This document shows, one piece after another, positions 24,101 through 35,248 of a stretch of DNA of 64,000 nucleotides. This DNA comes from Membranipora membranacea. Its lineage: Eukaryota; Bryozoa; Gymnolaemata; Cheilostomatida; Membraniporidae. Each line of letters opens with the position of its first letter. Positions within the stretch are counted from its first letter, which is position 1. The stretch is from contig OU612073.1 of assembly GCA_914767715.1 (NCBI GenBank), positions 4,712,001-4,776,000 of the forward strand. Reading direction: 5' to 3'. Below the pieces are notes generated by a model. That model was not told the origin of the DNA, ran no database searches, and saw only the letters and a list, made by a program, of their open reading frames with translations. A program made the translations under genes and the position numbers.

Positions 24101-25264
24101 TTGGTATCTCATGACCTTCAACTATGGGAGATGTTATTTGCTGTGAAGATGGACTATGTCTCATGTCTATCCCAACATCGCATTGCATCAGATTGTAAAT
24201 CAGACTTGAAAAATTTTCCTTTTACCTTTTGCGTTTACCGACAGCAATTTTTGGCTAGACTGTAATTATTTGACACGGCTCACATTGTTGAAGTAGTGAC
24301 AGAGGTGTAAGTTGACAACCCCATATTGTAATGTTACTTGACAGAAACTGTGGCTCTGACGAACAACAGACCACTAGTGAAGTGACCCTGGACTTTTTCT
24401 TGGACACTTGAATCATCAATTTTATTCTGGCCAGAAGTCTCTCCCTATTGCTTGTTTGTTCCACTTTGTGACCTTCATTTCCATCATATATTCAAATTTC
24501 ACGTTTTTTGTTTTCACCATTCATTGTTAGACCAGTTTTTCCTTATTCAGAGTCCACTCCGACCCGTTCACAATCACGCTGACTTGCACTTTTTTTATGA
24601 TAGAATTTTCTTGATCAAAAACAAAGTAAGGAATGTTGCAAAACCAGCATAATACCATAGCGTTGCAATATTTCCGTCAATAATTAGGCCGTTTTTTATC
24701 TTCATCAATAATAGACTGTGGACCTAACAAAGCTTAAGTTGTATTTGGTTGGTTGGTATCAGCACAACCATAAAGCTATGACAGAGACTATAATTATCTT
24801 TAATCTCTGGCTATTATGATATATAAAGCTTTATGGTTGGAACTACGACTAAAAGTACATTGGTTGAAACGACCGTGACTTTACAGATTTGTTATCAATG
24901 GCAGTATATTGTTATAAAAGGCAGGGGCTGTCCTTTGCACAAATAGAACTGCCAATAAAGCTTCACTTGATCGAAGAGCTTTAGGCTGAAAGGTAGGTCT
25001 GATTTTCATTAACTCAACAGTAGTCAGTAACTACCCTTTAGTACCCTCCATCTAGTTAACACTCTCTTGCTCTCGGAATGAATTAGTCAACAACCCACGG
25101 AATCACTCTTTGAGTTCCAGGTTCATGAACCATACCTACGAATAAGTGTTGCATGTTGCAGAGTGACCCCTCTTGATATAAAAAGCCTGAAAACTTCGTA
25201 CATTAATCATCGACTGTTAAATTTTGTAGAACACATAGCATAGCAGATCCACTACAATATCAAG
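24100..25264 (+). promoter_or_regulatory. Promoter and leader intron of copy E
   Basis: A TATAAAAG element lies at 24913-24920 in a block strongly conserved upstream of copy F (TATAAAA at 34884-34890). A leader exon would start about 25-30 nt later and end at the AAAG|GTAGGT donor at 24992. An acceptor (TTTTGTAG) ends at 25229, 35 nt before the ATG. Copy F has the same arrangement. Conservation between copies could also simply reflect recent duplication. Confidence 0.5.
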
Positions 25265-28200
25265 ATGCAAACCAAGACACTGTTAGAAGCTGATGGTACA
25301 GTGAAGAATTTCTTTGATTGGGTCAGAGGTAAGTTTTTGCCTGATTTCTTTATTTGACACAGTATAATCTTGCTCTTGAAAACACAACTCAAGCAAGGAA
25401 AGCTTACTTTATCTAGTGCTTCGCTAAATCAAGGCTAAATTATGTAACTGAAATTGCTTCTAAGGTTGACTTGCTCTCACATTGTCTGTTTGCAGCCGAC
25501 GGCAGTACAGAATTTAAGCCCGAAGCTGGTAGATATCAGTTGTATGGACAGCATCTGTGTCCATTTTCCAACAGAGCAACCATCGGTCGAGTTATTAAAG
25601 GACTGGACAAAGCTATAGGCTTCACAAACTGTGATTGGGTTCTGCCAGAAGGAACTGGTTGGAAAATCAGTCCAGAGGTAAGTTAGAAAAGTTAACTCGG
25701 GATGTTTGAACACAAGGCTAGACGTGGGGTGCCATCTGGCAATTCGTCAGACAGAAAAAATAAACTCTCTCCTGGACAGCACTTTATCAAACCGATACTT
25801 TTTTTATGTCAGTTGAAGCAATATTTGGTGGTGGTAGGTTTGTTGGTACGAACAAACACATAACAGAGAAGACAATATGACATTAAGCTAAATGACACCT
25901 TCAGATCCACCCAAAAGTTGGTTTCATGTTTATCACTCCATCCAACCAAGACATGCATTGATCTCAACTGTTGTTTGTTGTTTTCTTTACTCTAATGATC
26001 AATGTAGAACCACAATATCGCTAACATAAACAACAATCTAGCTATAATAATCGCCATGGATACGTCAATCTTATAACAAGAAAACTGTAGTTGTTGATAT
26101 TAAATAATGAGGAAATAATGTGACACCGCTCTAGAGTCTACAGTCTACTAGATGTGAGCCTTCCTCTTATATAGAAAGAAGGATGTGACGCTGATCCTGT
26201 TCATAATGCTGGCTACCTGAGAGAACTTTATGAGATTTCAGCTAAAAAACTCGGAGCCTCAGGTTTGTATAGCGGTGTGCACAATATGTTTTTCAAGGGG
26301 CCGTTGGACAGGGGCAAGAGTTGGAATGGGGCTCAGACTAATCAAAAGTTTGATCGCCTCCAACCCAAATCTCACCCCCAGCAAAAGCCTTTTTCCTTGG
26401 TTTAACTAATCATGATACAGAATTTTCCCTTTTAGAATATACATATTATGCTATATTTAAATGTTGATGGCCATTGTTTTATCAAAACATTTACTACCAG
26501 TGACAAGTTACTTTGCTTTTTAACATACCATATATTGTCACCCCGTTGCTAGACTAAGTTTGGTCCATTTGCCTGCATTCCGAGTCGCTCCCAATCCACT
26601 GGTCACGCCGCAGGCAAAGCTTTGCCTGCGGCGTGACCAGTGGGAGGGAGCAACAGGAATGCAGGCAACTGTATTAAACTTGTTCTACCTCGTTGCCATT
26701 GTTCCAGGTTTCTCTGGAGTTGTTACTGTACCGGTCTTATATGACACTAAACTAGACAGGATAGTTAGTACTGACTCCGCAGGAATACTGAGGATGTTTA
26801 ACAGCGAGTTCCAGGCATTGTGTGCCACAGAAGAGCATCGAAAATTGGACCTGTACCCAGAGGCCCTCAAGGACAAGATTGAGGAAGTTGAGGGTTGGAC
26901 TCAGAAGTGAGTAGCATCCTTACCATATTTTGAATGATATGGCCTTATTGAACTGAATCGGTTGGCTACTTATAAACCTTAAAACTATCATTAGCACATT
27001 TCACATATAAATTTAGAGTATCACAAGTATCCTAAAAACTTATAAAAGTCAACAATAGCATAAGAATGCCAGAACATATCAATTGAAAAGACCAGCACAC
27101 TGCTTTGGATAAGTAAGGAGATTTGGATTAGTAAGGAGATTTGGATAAGTAAGGAGATTTGGATAGGTAAGGAGATTTGGATAAATGACAGATGACGTAT
27201 ACTGTGGTATCCAATCATCCTACCTCATATTTCATGTAATTGGTCAGGGGACTCAACACAGTTCCACTTCTGTCACCATGATGATTTATTTAGTTGGAGA
27301 TAGACCCTGTGGAATGTTATTTGTTTTGGTTTGGTACTTGGTTTTGTTGGTAGTTTTCCCTTTACCTGACTTTGCAGTGATATCAGATTTACTGTGTCAT
27401 TACTAAACCATAACAAATTAGATATCTCCACTGGCAAACAATGTTATCAGAGATTTTATGTTATCAGTTCAGCCCTCCCTCAACTTTGTGCAAATAACCA
27501 AGTCTGCTCGTTATATGACAATGTTGACTGATTACGAAGGCGGCTGCTATTTCAATGCCGCATATTTCTCTACCACTTTTCACCTGCTTGTGTTACTCTT
27601 GAAAACGGTGATAGCTTGATAAAGTTCAAGCTTGACAAGTTGTATGTATAGATAACTTTCAAGATTCTTTTCGCTTTGATATGTTGTGTATGTTTGTAAT
27701 AGCTGCTTCGATTGGACGAAAAAGCTGTAATCTGAAGAGTTGACAGAGCATCAACAAAATTTTCATGTATGTTTCGGTTTGGTTTATAGGCTGATTGGGT
27801 TTGGAGTTTATGGTCCAGGGAGAGCACAGACACAGGCAGACTATGATGCAGCTATTCACTCACTATTCACAGGTCTAGATAGGGTATGTTCAGTTAAATA
27901 ATGGTATGAATAAAGATATATGTAATTTATGTAGTCTTGGAGATGACAGTGGAAGTTATTGTGAAAGAAACAGGTTTTTGGTATCATGCTGAGTTTTCAT
28001 GCAGTCAAATATAAAATACATGCTCTTTGTTCATAAACAGCCTGAGACAGTACTGTTTTGACTGATTTTTGCAGAAAGTTGAGATGAGACGGTACTTAGA
28101 GCGTACTATTAGTCAGAATGATACCAAAAACCTGATTCTTTCACAACACTTGAATATGGACTCTAAATATATTCGCCTCTAAATTACATACTCAATGGAG

Positions 28201-30154
28201 GTAAACTAGTAATATATTTATGGCCTGACTGTCCGGCTTTTATATATTACTAGGTATAAACCAAAGCTTGTGCACCACTGTCAGATATTATATCTCAGTC
28301 CGCGTTTTTGTAATATAGATGGAGCACCTGCTCTCTAAGCAGAGATACCTGGCCGGCTCACAGCTTACTGAGGCTGACATCAGAATGTTTGTCACACTTG
28401 TCAGATTTGACTGTGTCTACTACTTCTTGAAATGTACCAGAAAACGAATCGCCTCTGGTGAGTACATAGAAAACAATTATTGTCTGATATACAGGGGCAA
28501 GGAGTCTCTAACTCCGTGACAAGGGTAACCTCAAAGATTAGAAATCATGGCCTGAACCAGGAGAGTTGTAACACTTCTAGCACTGAATTTCCACACAAAT
28601 TGTTCTACTTGCATAAACCTTTAACACTGTTCACATAGTCTAAATAAGCTGACAAAGGTTTTTATCCTTGTCGTTTAACTATGTGTCATATGTACTTAGA
28701 AATTAACACAGTTTTTTTAGGGGGGGCAATCAATCAAGAAATATTCCTCAACGGGACTCACAACCCCAGCCTGACCAACTATGCTGACAGTGAATAGCAA
28801 GCATGCTAACCAGTTGAACATTCTTATCATCCAAAGTTCTCAGGCCACTGTTAAGGGCCTGCTACACAGGTCGATGTTTGGCATCTATTAGCATCGACAT
28901 AGGCTACGATGGGATCAACCTGTGCTCAACGATGTGCATCGTATGCATCTATAGGCAACACCGGTCTGTTGGTGTTTCAGTCTACTTAGTCGGTCGATCC
29001 TCTCTTTTCATTGGCTGATGGGTTTATAGCAGTAACGGCGCAAAAAGTATATGGACTATTATTGTCTGTGATTGGTTAATAATGAGTCATGATTGTTAAA
29101 TGGCCATACTGGGATATATAATCAGTCGACCACAACGTTGGCTGCATCTGCACGTGTAGCACATGTTACGATTATTAGCATCGAGCACAGGTTGTTTGTA
29201 AGATGCAAAACATCGGCCCATGTAGCATGGCCATTACACTGTAATATAATACAAGCTACGTAAGGTAGCAGAAAAAAATAGGAAATTCTTTTGCTGATGA
29301 TATATTTTAGTGAATAGGGCAAATAATAATAGGACATCGCATAGCAACATTGAGATCATCAACCCATCAAAGAAGAGTTGCTCTCAGTCTGCCATCTGCC
29401 TTATCTTATTTTCTAGTTTCAATGCCGTTTTAGGTTTTCATGTCTGTGCATTCTTAAATTGCGCCTACCAATCATACTTGTTAATTATATTCTATAATTC
29501 ATGTACGACTTTTGATTGTAGATTATCCCGCATTATGGGCATTTACCAGAGAGATCTATCAAACAGGCAATGTGAAATCCATGATCAACTTCCCGCAGAT
29601 CGTCGGCGGCTACTTTGTGAGTAGCTCTAACACACTGATTGGACATGTGATATAGGAGAGAATTAAAATATGATCAGTGGTCTTATTCGCAGGATGATAG
29701 CCTTTTTTGTGCTATAAATTTTATTAAATTCGTCGCTCTGGCTAAACCAGGGAGCTAACACTGAGGAATCTGGGATTTGTCTACTCATTTCTTTAGTTGC
29801 AACAACTCCTAATTGTTCAACTAGGAAAAATATTGTAGCTGTTAAATCAGGAAGGGTGGGACCTCAACCGTTTAAATCAGGGATGTTGGGTCTACATATT
29901 CCCTGGTAAAATCCTCCAGCTCAATATATGCAGCGTCGTTGACTATGATTTCTATCGCCTACATTGTTTGGAAAAGCTGGAATATGATTAGGAACAGATT
30001 GGGGACATTGAGTGTAATCTACTGCGGCTATATTCCATTGTTTTCATTACAGAGTGATTGGAGAATAAAAAAGTCAATGAACGCACTTGGCATTATTCCA
30101 GCCATACCTACTCTCAACTTTGATGAGCCTCACGGCAGAGAGAAAATTGTGTAA
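25265..30154 (+). CDS. Xi-class glutathione transferase / glutathionyl-hydroquinone reductase, copy E
   Basis: Exons: 25265-25328, 25496-25677, 26175-26262, 26708-26906, 27790-27883, 28319-28457, 29522-29616, 30053-30154. Total 963 nt, 320 aa, no stop, GT-AG throughout (donor 3 is a weaker GTTTGT). Motifs: LCPFSN (Cys43), VTVP, STDS, the exon-5 GVYGPGRAQTQ stretch, LTEADIR and WAFTREIYQ. Exon 5 of E and F keeps the GVY seen in bacterial and fungal enzymes. Position 263 is phenylalanine here but tyrosine in the other copies. Copy F is its closest relative. Introns hold a 100-bp hairpin 40 nt before exon 4, a minisatellite in intron 4 and a Harbinger-type MITE in intron 6, all absent or single-copy in F. 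Likely soluble glutathione-dependent enzyme; substrate unknown. Confidence 0.86.
26569..26668. repeat. 100-bp GC-rich palindrome next to exon 4 of copy E
   Basis: The two halves are inverse complements around 26618/26619, with a perfect core of CACGCCGCAGGCAAAGC and its complement and a few mismatches in the outer arms. It lies 39 nt upstream of exon 4, so it abuts the 3' splice-site region of intron 3. Copy F lacks it at the same place. It is much more GC-rich than its surroundings, which suggests an inserted fold-back element. Confidence 0.85.
27104..27186. repeat. Minisatellite, 17-18-bp unit
   Basis: About five tandem units of the type TTTGGATAAGTAAGGAGA lie in intron 4 of copy E. The same place in copy F (about 36688) has a single unit. 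Confidence 0.8.
28854..29233. mobile_element. Harbinger-like MITE in intron 6 of copy E
   Basis: Terminal inverted repeats of about 26 bp start RGGGCCTGCTACAC-like and are imperfect. TTA flanks both ends (28851-28853 and 29234-29236), a 3-bp duplication typical of PIF/Harbinger elements. Copy F has the uninterrupted site with a single TTA near 38520. It is 380 bp with no transposase frame. Confidence 0.8.
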
Positions 30155-31364
30155 GTGCCATAGCTCAGTTTGTAAGCATTAGGTTAGCGCCTTAGCTCAC
30201 ATAGTAAATGTTACAGCTTATTGAGTGTGTGTCAGAGCTTATGGTGACTGCTGTTAATGCTATCCATACTCTTCATGTGATATTGTTATTAATATTTCAA
30301 ACGAGCGTCTTTTTCTGTTGACAGTGTTTGCTCAGATATTTGCCATTTTATACAACTACCGGTGCATCAGACACAAGTTCTATGAAAGAAACTATGATTA
30401 TTGTTTTTTTTTCTTCTCTTCATTATTTTTTAATGATATCTTTGTTGAAAAATGTGTGACTAAGTGTTGAATATTTCTTGCATGACTGCATGACAGTGCA
30501 AGCCTTCCAATACAGTCATCACGTTTATACACAATAAAGCTTTGCTTTTATATACCATGATAGCGCAGAAGCAATAAAAAACCTTGGAACAAGATCTGTA
30601 TTATACCAATCTAGTAATCAATATACTGTAGAGTCGCTCATGTCTAAGGTTTAATCTCCTCTACACTGATACCAATACTGCCTGAACCGCTATAATGAAG
30701 GCCCAAATTAATCAATACTAGCCTCAATTCAGCAATACAAGCTATTTTATAAGTGGCGTTCAGCAGACCACCCATCTCAAATCTTTTATTACTTACATGG
30801 TATCAATATTATAGTAATAAGAATACTTGTGGCTGGTATAACATAGTAGATTTTATCATCCTCATCCTTGAGCTTACGACATCAAGCTGAAAGTTGACAT
30901 TGCTGCCGCTCTAGGTGAATATGTGCAGCCATGTCGCTGCTCTGTTATACACTTCATAATATATATCAGTGACACCTCAAGATTTACTGTTAACAGGTAT
31001 GATATTTTTCTATTGTCACACAGATGCCGTCTGATTGATAAATTGGTTTCTGCTGTCTATCGGGAGTAGGGCGCTATAATTTACCAACTGAAATTGCAAT
31101 TCTACCAATTGGTATAGCCTGAGTTTAAAACTGAATTCGGACCCTCAATACAGAACATAAAGATTATTTTTCTGTTGCATCAGAATGTCAGACATTGAAG
31201 CGCGTGTTGGGTGTTGAGGACACTGTGCAATATGTCGTCTTTGTTGTTGTTATGATTTTGGATTGGGCTAAACGCCTCCTTATAAAGAAATTGCGTTCGG
31301 TAAAACACCCTTCTAGGAGAGCGTGACAGCCCAATTAAGATGGAAACTGGTTTGATATATAGAG
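30155..31364. repeat. 3' flank of copy E, duplicated after copy F
   Basis: This block aligns with 39473-40690 after copy F; the part from about 30480 onward is nearly identical. It contains no recognisable gene. The match ends abruptly where the dispersed repeat begins at about 31365. Confidence 0.8.
30533..30538 (+). terminator. Possible polyadenylation signal of copy E
   Basis: AATAAA about 380 nt after the stop, conserved at the matching place after copy F (39863-39868). A second AATAAA-like run follows about 40 nt on. Confidence 0.45.
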
Positions 31365-31592
31365 CCTAGGGACCACCCTGAAGCATACTATTGACACTGA
31401 CACCCAAGCTTTTAAAATATGTGACACAACAGTTTGGATATTTTTATTTTGGGCGGGATAAATTTTGTTTGTAGTGTCATTGGCTCATTTTTGGTGCCAA
31501 TCACACAACTATGGGAGAAAACCTGTTTAGTTGATTAGTCTATAAATGTAAACATTGCTGATTGGCCAGTTCTGTAGTTACAAAAGTGGACG
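31365..31592. repeat. Dispersed repeat of about 225 bp, copy 2
   Basis: Matches 18970-19196 with scattered substitutions and small indels. It begins exactly where similarity between the 3' flanks of E and F stops, so it marks the junction of the duplication or an insertion. Confidence 0.6.
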
Positions 31593-32130
31593 TTTTCTGG
31601 GACAGCTCGATATATTCTAGTATAACTGTTATACAGAAAACATTATGAAAATCATAGAAGCTATCCTCAGGCTAAGATAATGGTGCATCATTGTAGAACA
31701 TTGATATGAATTTATGGATCAGTGGCTATTTGTGGAGATACATATGCCATAAGTATAAAACGGTGTGTAAGAATCTGCATAAAGCTAAAGATCTGGCAGC
31801 CTTTACATTATGCATTGATTAACAACCTCCAAAAACTCAGGCAAGCTGCTTGACAAAAGTTTACAAGGGTCAGCAATTTTCCATTCTGAACTTGTAGACC
31901 AACCAAAGATAAGAAATGCGGTCCAGCAAACCATACATAAATAGCCATACGCTTGCTCAGGGTCAGATATCTTCCCCTCATCCATATAATATATAAATAA
32001 GTGTTGAACTTACAACTGTCCAAAATACTGCTGGTAAGCCTGCAATGAGACGGTTACCCTAATACCCGACCTGTGTCAGGTATAACCAATGTATTGAATA
32101 TATATCTCATACGTCGTTATAGGAGGTTGC
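31593..32130. other. No gene recognised
   Basis: AT-rich spacer. The overlapping minus-strand frames at 31803-32023 show no recognisable domain. Confidence 0.45.
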
Positions 32131-32143
32131 CTAATTTTAGGCA

Positions 32144-32572
32144 GCCCAGATGGTAAAATAGAGGATGGTGGTAAAAAATACATACTATAAAATATCTGTC
32201 GTCATAGTGCTCATGTTATTATATTGAACACAATTATGGGTCAACCTTATCGCTATGTTATGACATAATGATTACATATATTATTACCAGTGGTTGTTTT
32301 TGCCTGCTGAAATTAATGAAATAATTTATCCCATGACCCGTTACATAAACTAAAATAAAATCCATAGTTTTTGTTGCTATATGGTTTGCCTACAGCTTTG
32401 TGAAGGCCTTCCTGCAAGAAAAGTCGATGACGATTAGTTGTGGTTTTCTTATCAGGTGATTGATTGACCTGGAAACTGCTTAGAACCTAATCCAATTACT
32501 GCACTAGTTCACGATGCACCTGTTGTACACAAAGAAACATTCGCTAATATCTCATATGTGCTCAAATTCAAG
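32144..32572 (+). pseudogene. Decayed ALDH7A1-like exons
   Basis: The exon at 32456-32572 (acceptor TTATCAG, donor AAG|GTTAGC) reads [19 protein letters not shown] then [19 protein letters not shown]. In antiquitin (ALDH7A1) the same segment reads PGNYVEP then [21 protein letters not shown], so the match is clear. A TGA replaces the arginine before PGN. About 290 nt upstream, after an acceptor at 32149, PDGKIEDGG resembles the preceding GGK.E.GGK segment of the family, though only weakly. Together with 18060-18144 these look like neighbouring exons of one broken gene. Confidence 0.6.
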
Positions 32573-33770
32573 GTTAGCACCATCCTTCTACCATCATGAT
32601 AATGAACCGTAATAATTTTTTGGCTGTGTGCAGCTTCTCCATTACATCCAAAACCTGATGTGTAGTGAAGATAACATTTGATATTTACTAGGGATTGAGA
32701 GGCTATGGAGTTTTAATTTTAGTCTAGCTTCATTTTGAATCATAAATATCTATTAGTCCGCATTTTGTACACGCTACAGCTGGACCGGGCGGTCCTTGAC
32801 AAATCGTGTTACCCATGTAATAATTTCGCCCTTGTTTGGCTGAAGTAAACCTGAGTTGTCCCCTCCGTGAACTAGTGGAAATTGAGGTAAACAACTCCGA
32901 ATTGTGTGTTACTTCTTGCACTTCATCAGTTAAATGTTCGATTGAGACCAAAAGGATCAGACTGTAGAATAATCAATGTGAATATATCTACGCGTGGTGC
33001 TGAGATTGTAGGAGAAATCAGAGGAGAGAAAAAATACACGAGGCGTTTTAGAATCAGAAAGTGATGCGTGGAAACAGTATATGAGACGTTCTACATTGTA
33101 AGTTCTCTATAACTCACTCTTATGAATGTTGTCTACCACGAACTCCCACTACGAACTACAAAATTTTATTTGTTTAGAACTTGGGCTTAAAAAGACATAA
33201 TGCTTGATCATGTATGCAAAAGAAACTAACCTTTCAGTGTGAGCTTTCAGTTGAGAGAGGTAGAACAGCTCACACCTAGATATCAACTGAAAACTATCAA
33301 CTGTCAATCATGATGCTCTCCCTTTTATATCCAAAAACCAAGACTGTTATTTCATCTTCCTGGTTTTAAAATGCCCCGTCATTGTTAGGTGATTGTGACC
33401 CAATCTCTGTAGGTTGTGGCCATCAATTTTTCATTCAGGTGCTAGATTGTGTGCGTTTGACGGGTGTAGCTGGCGTTATTCATCTCTGACCTGACCTGAC
33501 TCGACTTGACATGTCCACATTTCTACCCCTGGGAGGAGACCTTAGTGGTAGGAAACCTGACTGAGTGGGACAATTTTGATTAGTTAGAACTCTCACTTAT
33601 GTGAAGCTTTGTGAGGCCCTTACATGACTTTGGCTTTGCTTATCCGTAGTTGTCTCAATTGATCATGCTCCTGTAACGTTAGGGTCGCGGCATTTCTTAT
33701 TGTATCTGCCTTACTCCAAATAGTTGATACAATGCATTCAAAAAGCAAAGATAAAATCCTTTTAACTGCA
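32573..33770. other. No gene recognised
   Basis: I looked for the expected C-terminal aldehyde dehydrogenase exons here and did not find them. The open frame at 32730-32951 (minus) is not recognisable. Confidence 0.4.
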
Positions 33771-35248
33771 GAGACAGACTATGTCTCAAGCCTCATGCCT
33801 ATCCCCCCTGCAGAATGCGAATTAACAACAATTGCATTAGAGTGAATCGATCTCGAACAATGTTACTTTTTCTATCTGCGATTACCAACAGCGATTGTTG
33901 TCTAAACCTGTGATTATATGACACGGCTCACATTGTTGTAGCAGTCTCAGGGGTATAAGATGACAACCTGTTATGGTAACATTACTTGATATAAACTGTG
34001 GCTATGAGGAACATGGACAAAGTGAACCTCACCACTAGTGCAGTGACATCGAACTCTTTCTTGGACACTCAGAATGGTTAACTTTTAGTCTTTATCCTGG
34101 CCAGGCCAGGCCAGATGTTTTTCCCTATAAATTGACTATTATTGGATTTGGCACTGCTATTCTCAGTGACTCAGGATGAGTGTGCTTTTGTAGCAACATG
34201 ATGGATTTGTGCAAGACCATAAATATCTCGTTGCTAGGCTATTAATTTCTGTTTATTTTGTTGAAAAAAAAGTTCTAAAATAAAAAATTGGTGTACATGG
34301 TGTGATATTGAGTTTGGCAGAGGGTATTGAGAAAAGTTACAGTGACAGAAAGCTCTGTTAGAAAATAAGATTTTGAATATGGAACAGAAAAAGGCAAATG
34401 GTACAGTAATGTAATAGAAAGTGAAAGCTGATTTAAAAATTCCTCCACTTTTTGACCTTCCTTACCATGCTGTATTCAAATTTAATATTTTTAGATTTCA
34501 CCAACCATTGTTAGAATTTTCCTAATTCAGAGTCCACTCCACCCCGCTCACAATCACGCTGACTTGCACTTTTTTTATGATAGAATTTTCTTGAACAAAA
34601 ATAAAGCAAGGAATGTTGCAAAATCAGGATAACACCATGGCATTGCAATATTTCGGACAATAATTAGGCCGCTTTTATATTTATCAATATTAGACTGTGG
34701 ACCTAACAAAGCTGGTTGGTATCGGTACACAATAAAGTTATTGATGTGACTATAATTATCTTTAATCTATGGCTGTTATGATATATAAAGCTGCCAAAGC
34801 TTCATTGTTGGAGCTATGACTAAAAGTTCATTGGTTGAAAAGATCGTGACTTTACGCATTTGTTATCAATGCATGGAAATTGTTATAAAAAGACAGGAGC
34901 TGTCCTTTGCACATATAGAATTGCCAATAAAGCTTCACTCCATCGAAAAGCTTCAGGTTGAAAGGTAGGTCCGAATTTCATTTACAGTAACTACGCTTTA
35001 GTACCCTCCGCCTAGTTTGTACTGGCTTGCTCTCTGAATGCATTCGTCACTGCCCTTTGAGATCACTCTTTGAGCTTCAGGTTAATGAACTGTACCTGCA
35101 TGTTACCCACTAATTTAGTGTTGCATGTTGCAGAGCGACCCCTCTTGATACAACAAGCTTTAAGACTTCATACATTTCTCAACGGCTGCTAAAAGGGTTT
35201 GCATTTTTTTTATTGTAGGACACAAACCGAATCCTCTAAGACATCAAG
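33770..35248 (+). promoter_or_regulatory. Promoter and leader intron of copy F
   Basis: Aligns with the 5' flank of E (from about 24.1 kb) and, from 34.29 kb, with that of D. TATAAAA lies at 34884-34890, a leader-exon donor AAAG|GTAGGT ends the exon at 34964, and an acceptor (TATTGTAG) ends at 35218, 30 nt before the ATG. Confidence 0.5.

Noticed and set aside
24452-24652. 66-codon open frame rich in His and Phe
   Set aside because: It lies in the duplicated GST 5' flank, and the equivalent frame is not kept upstream of F.
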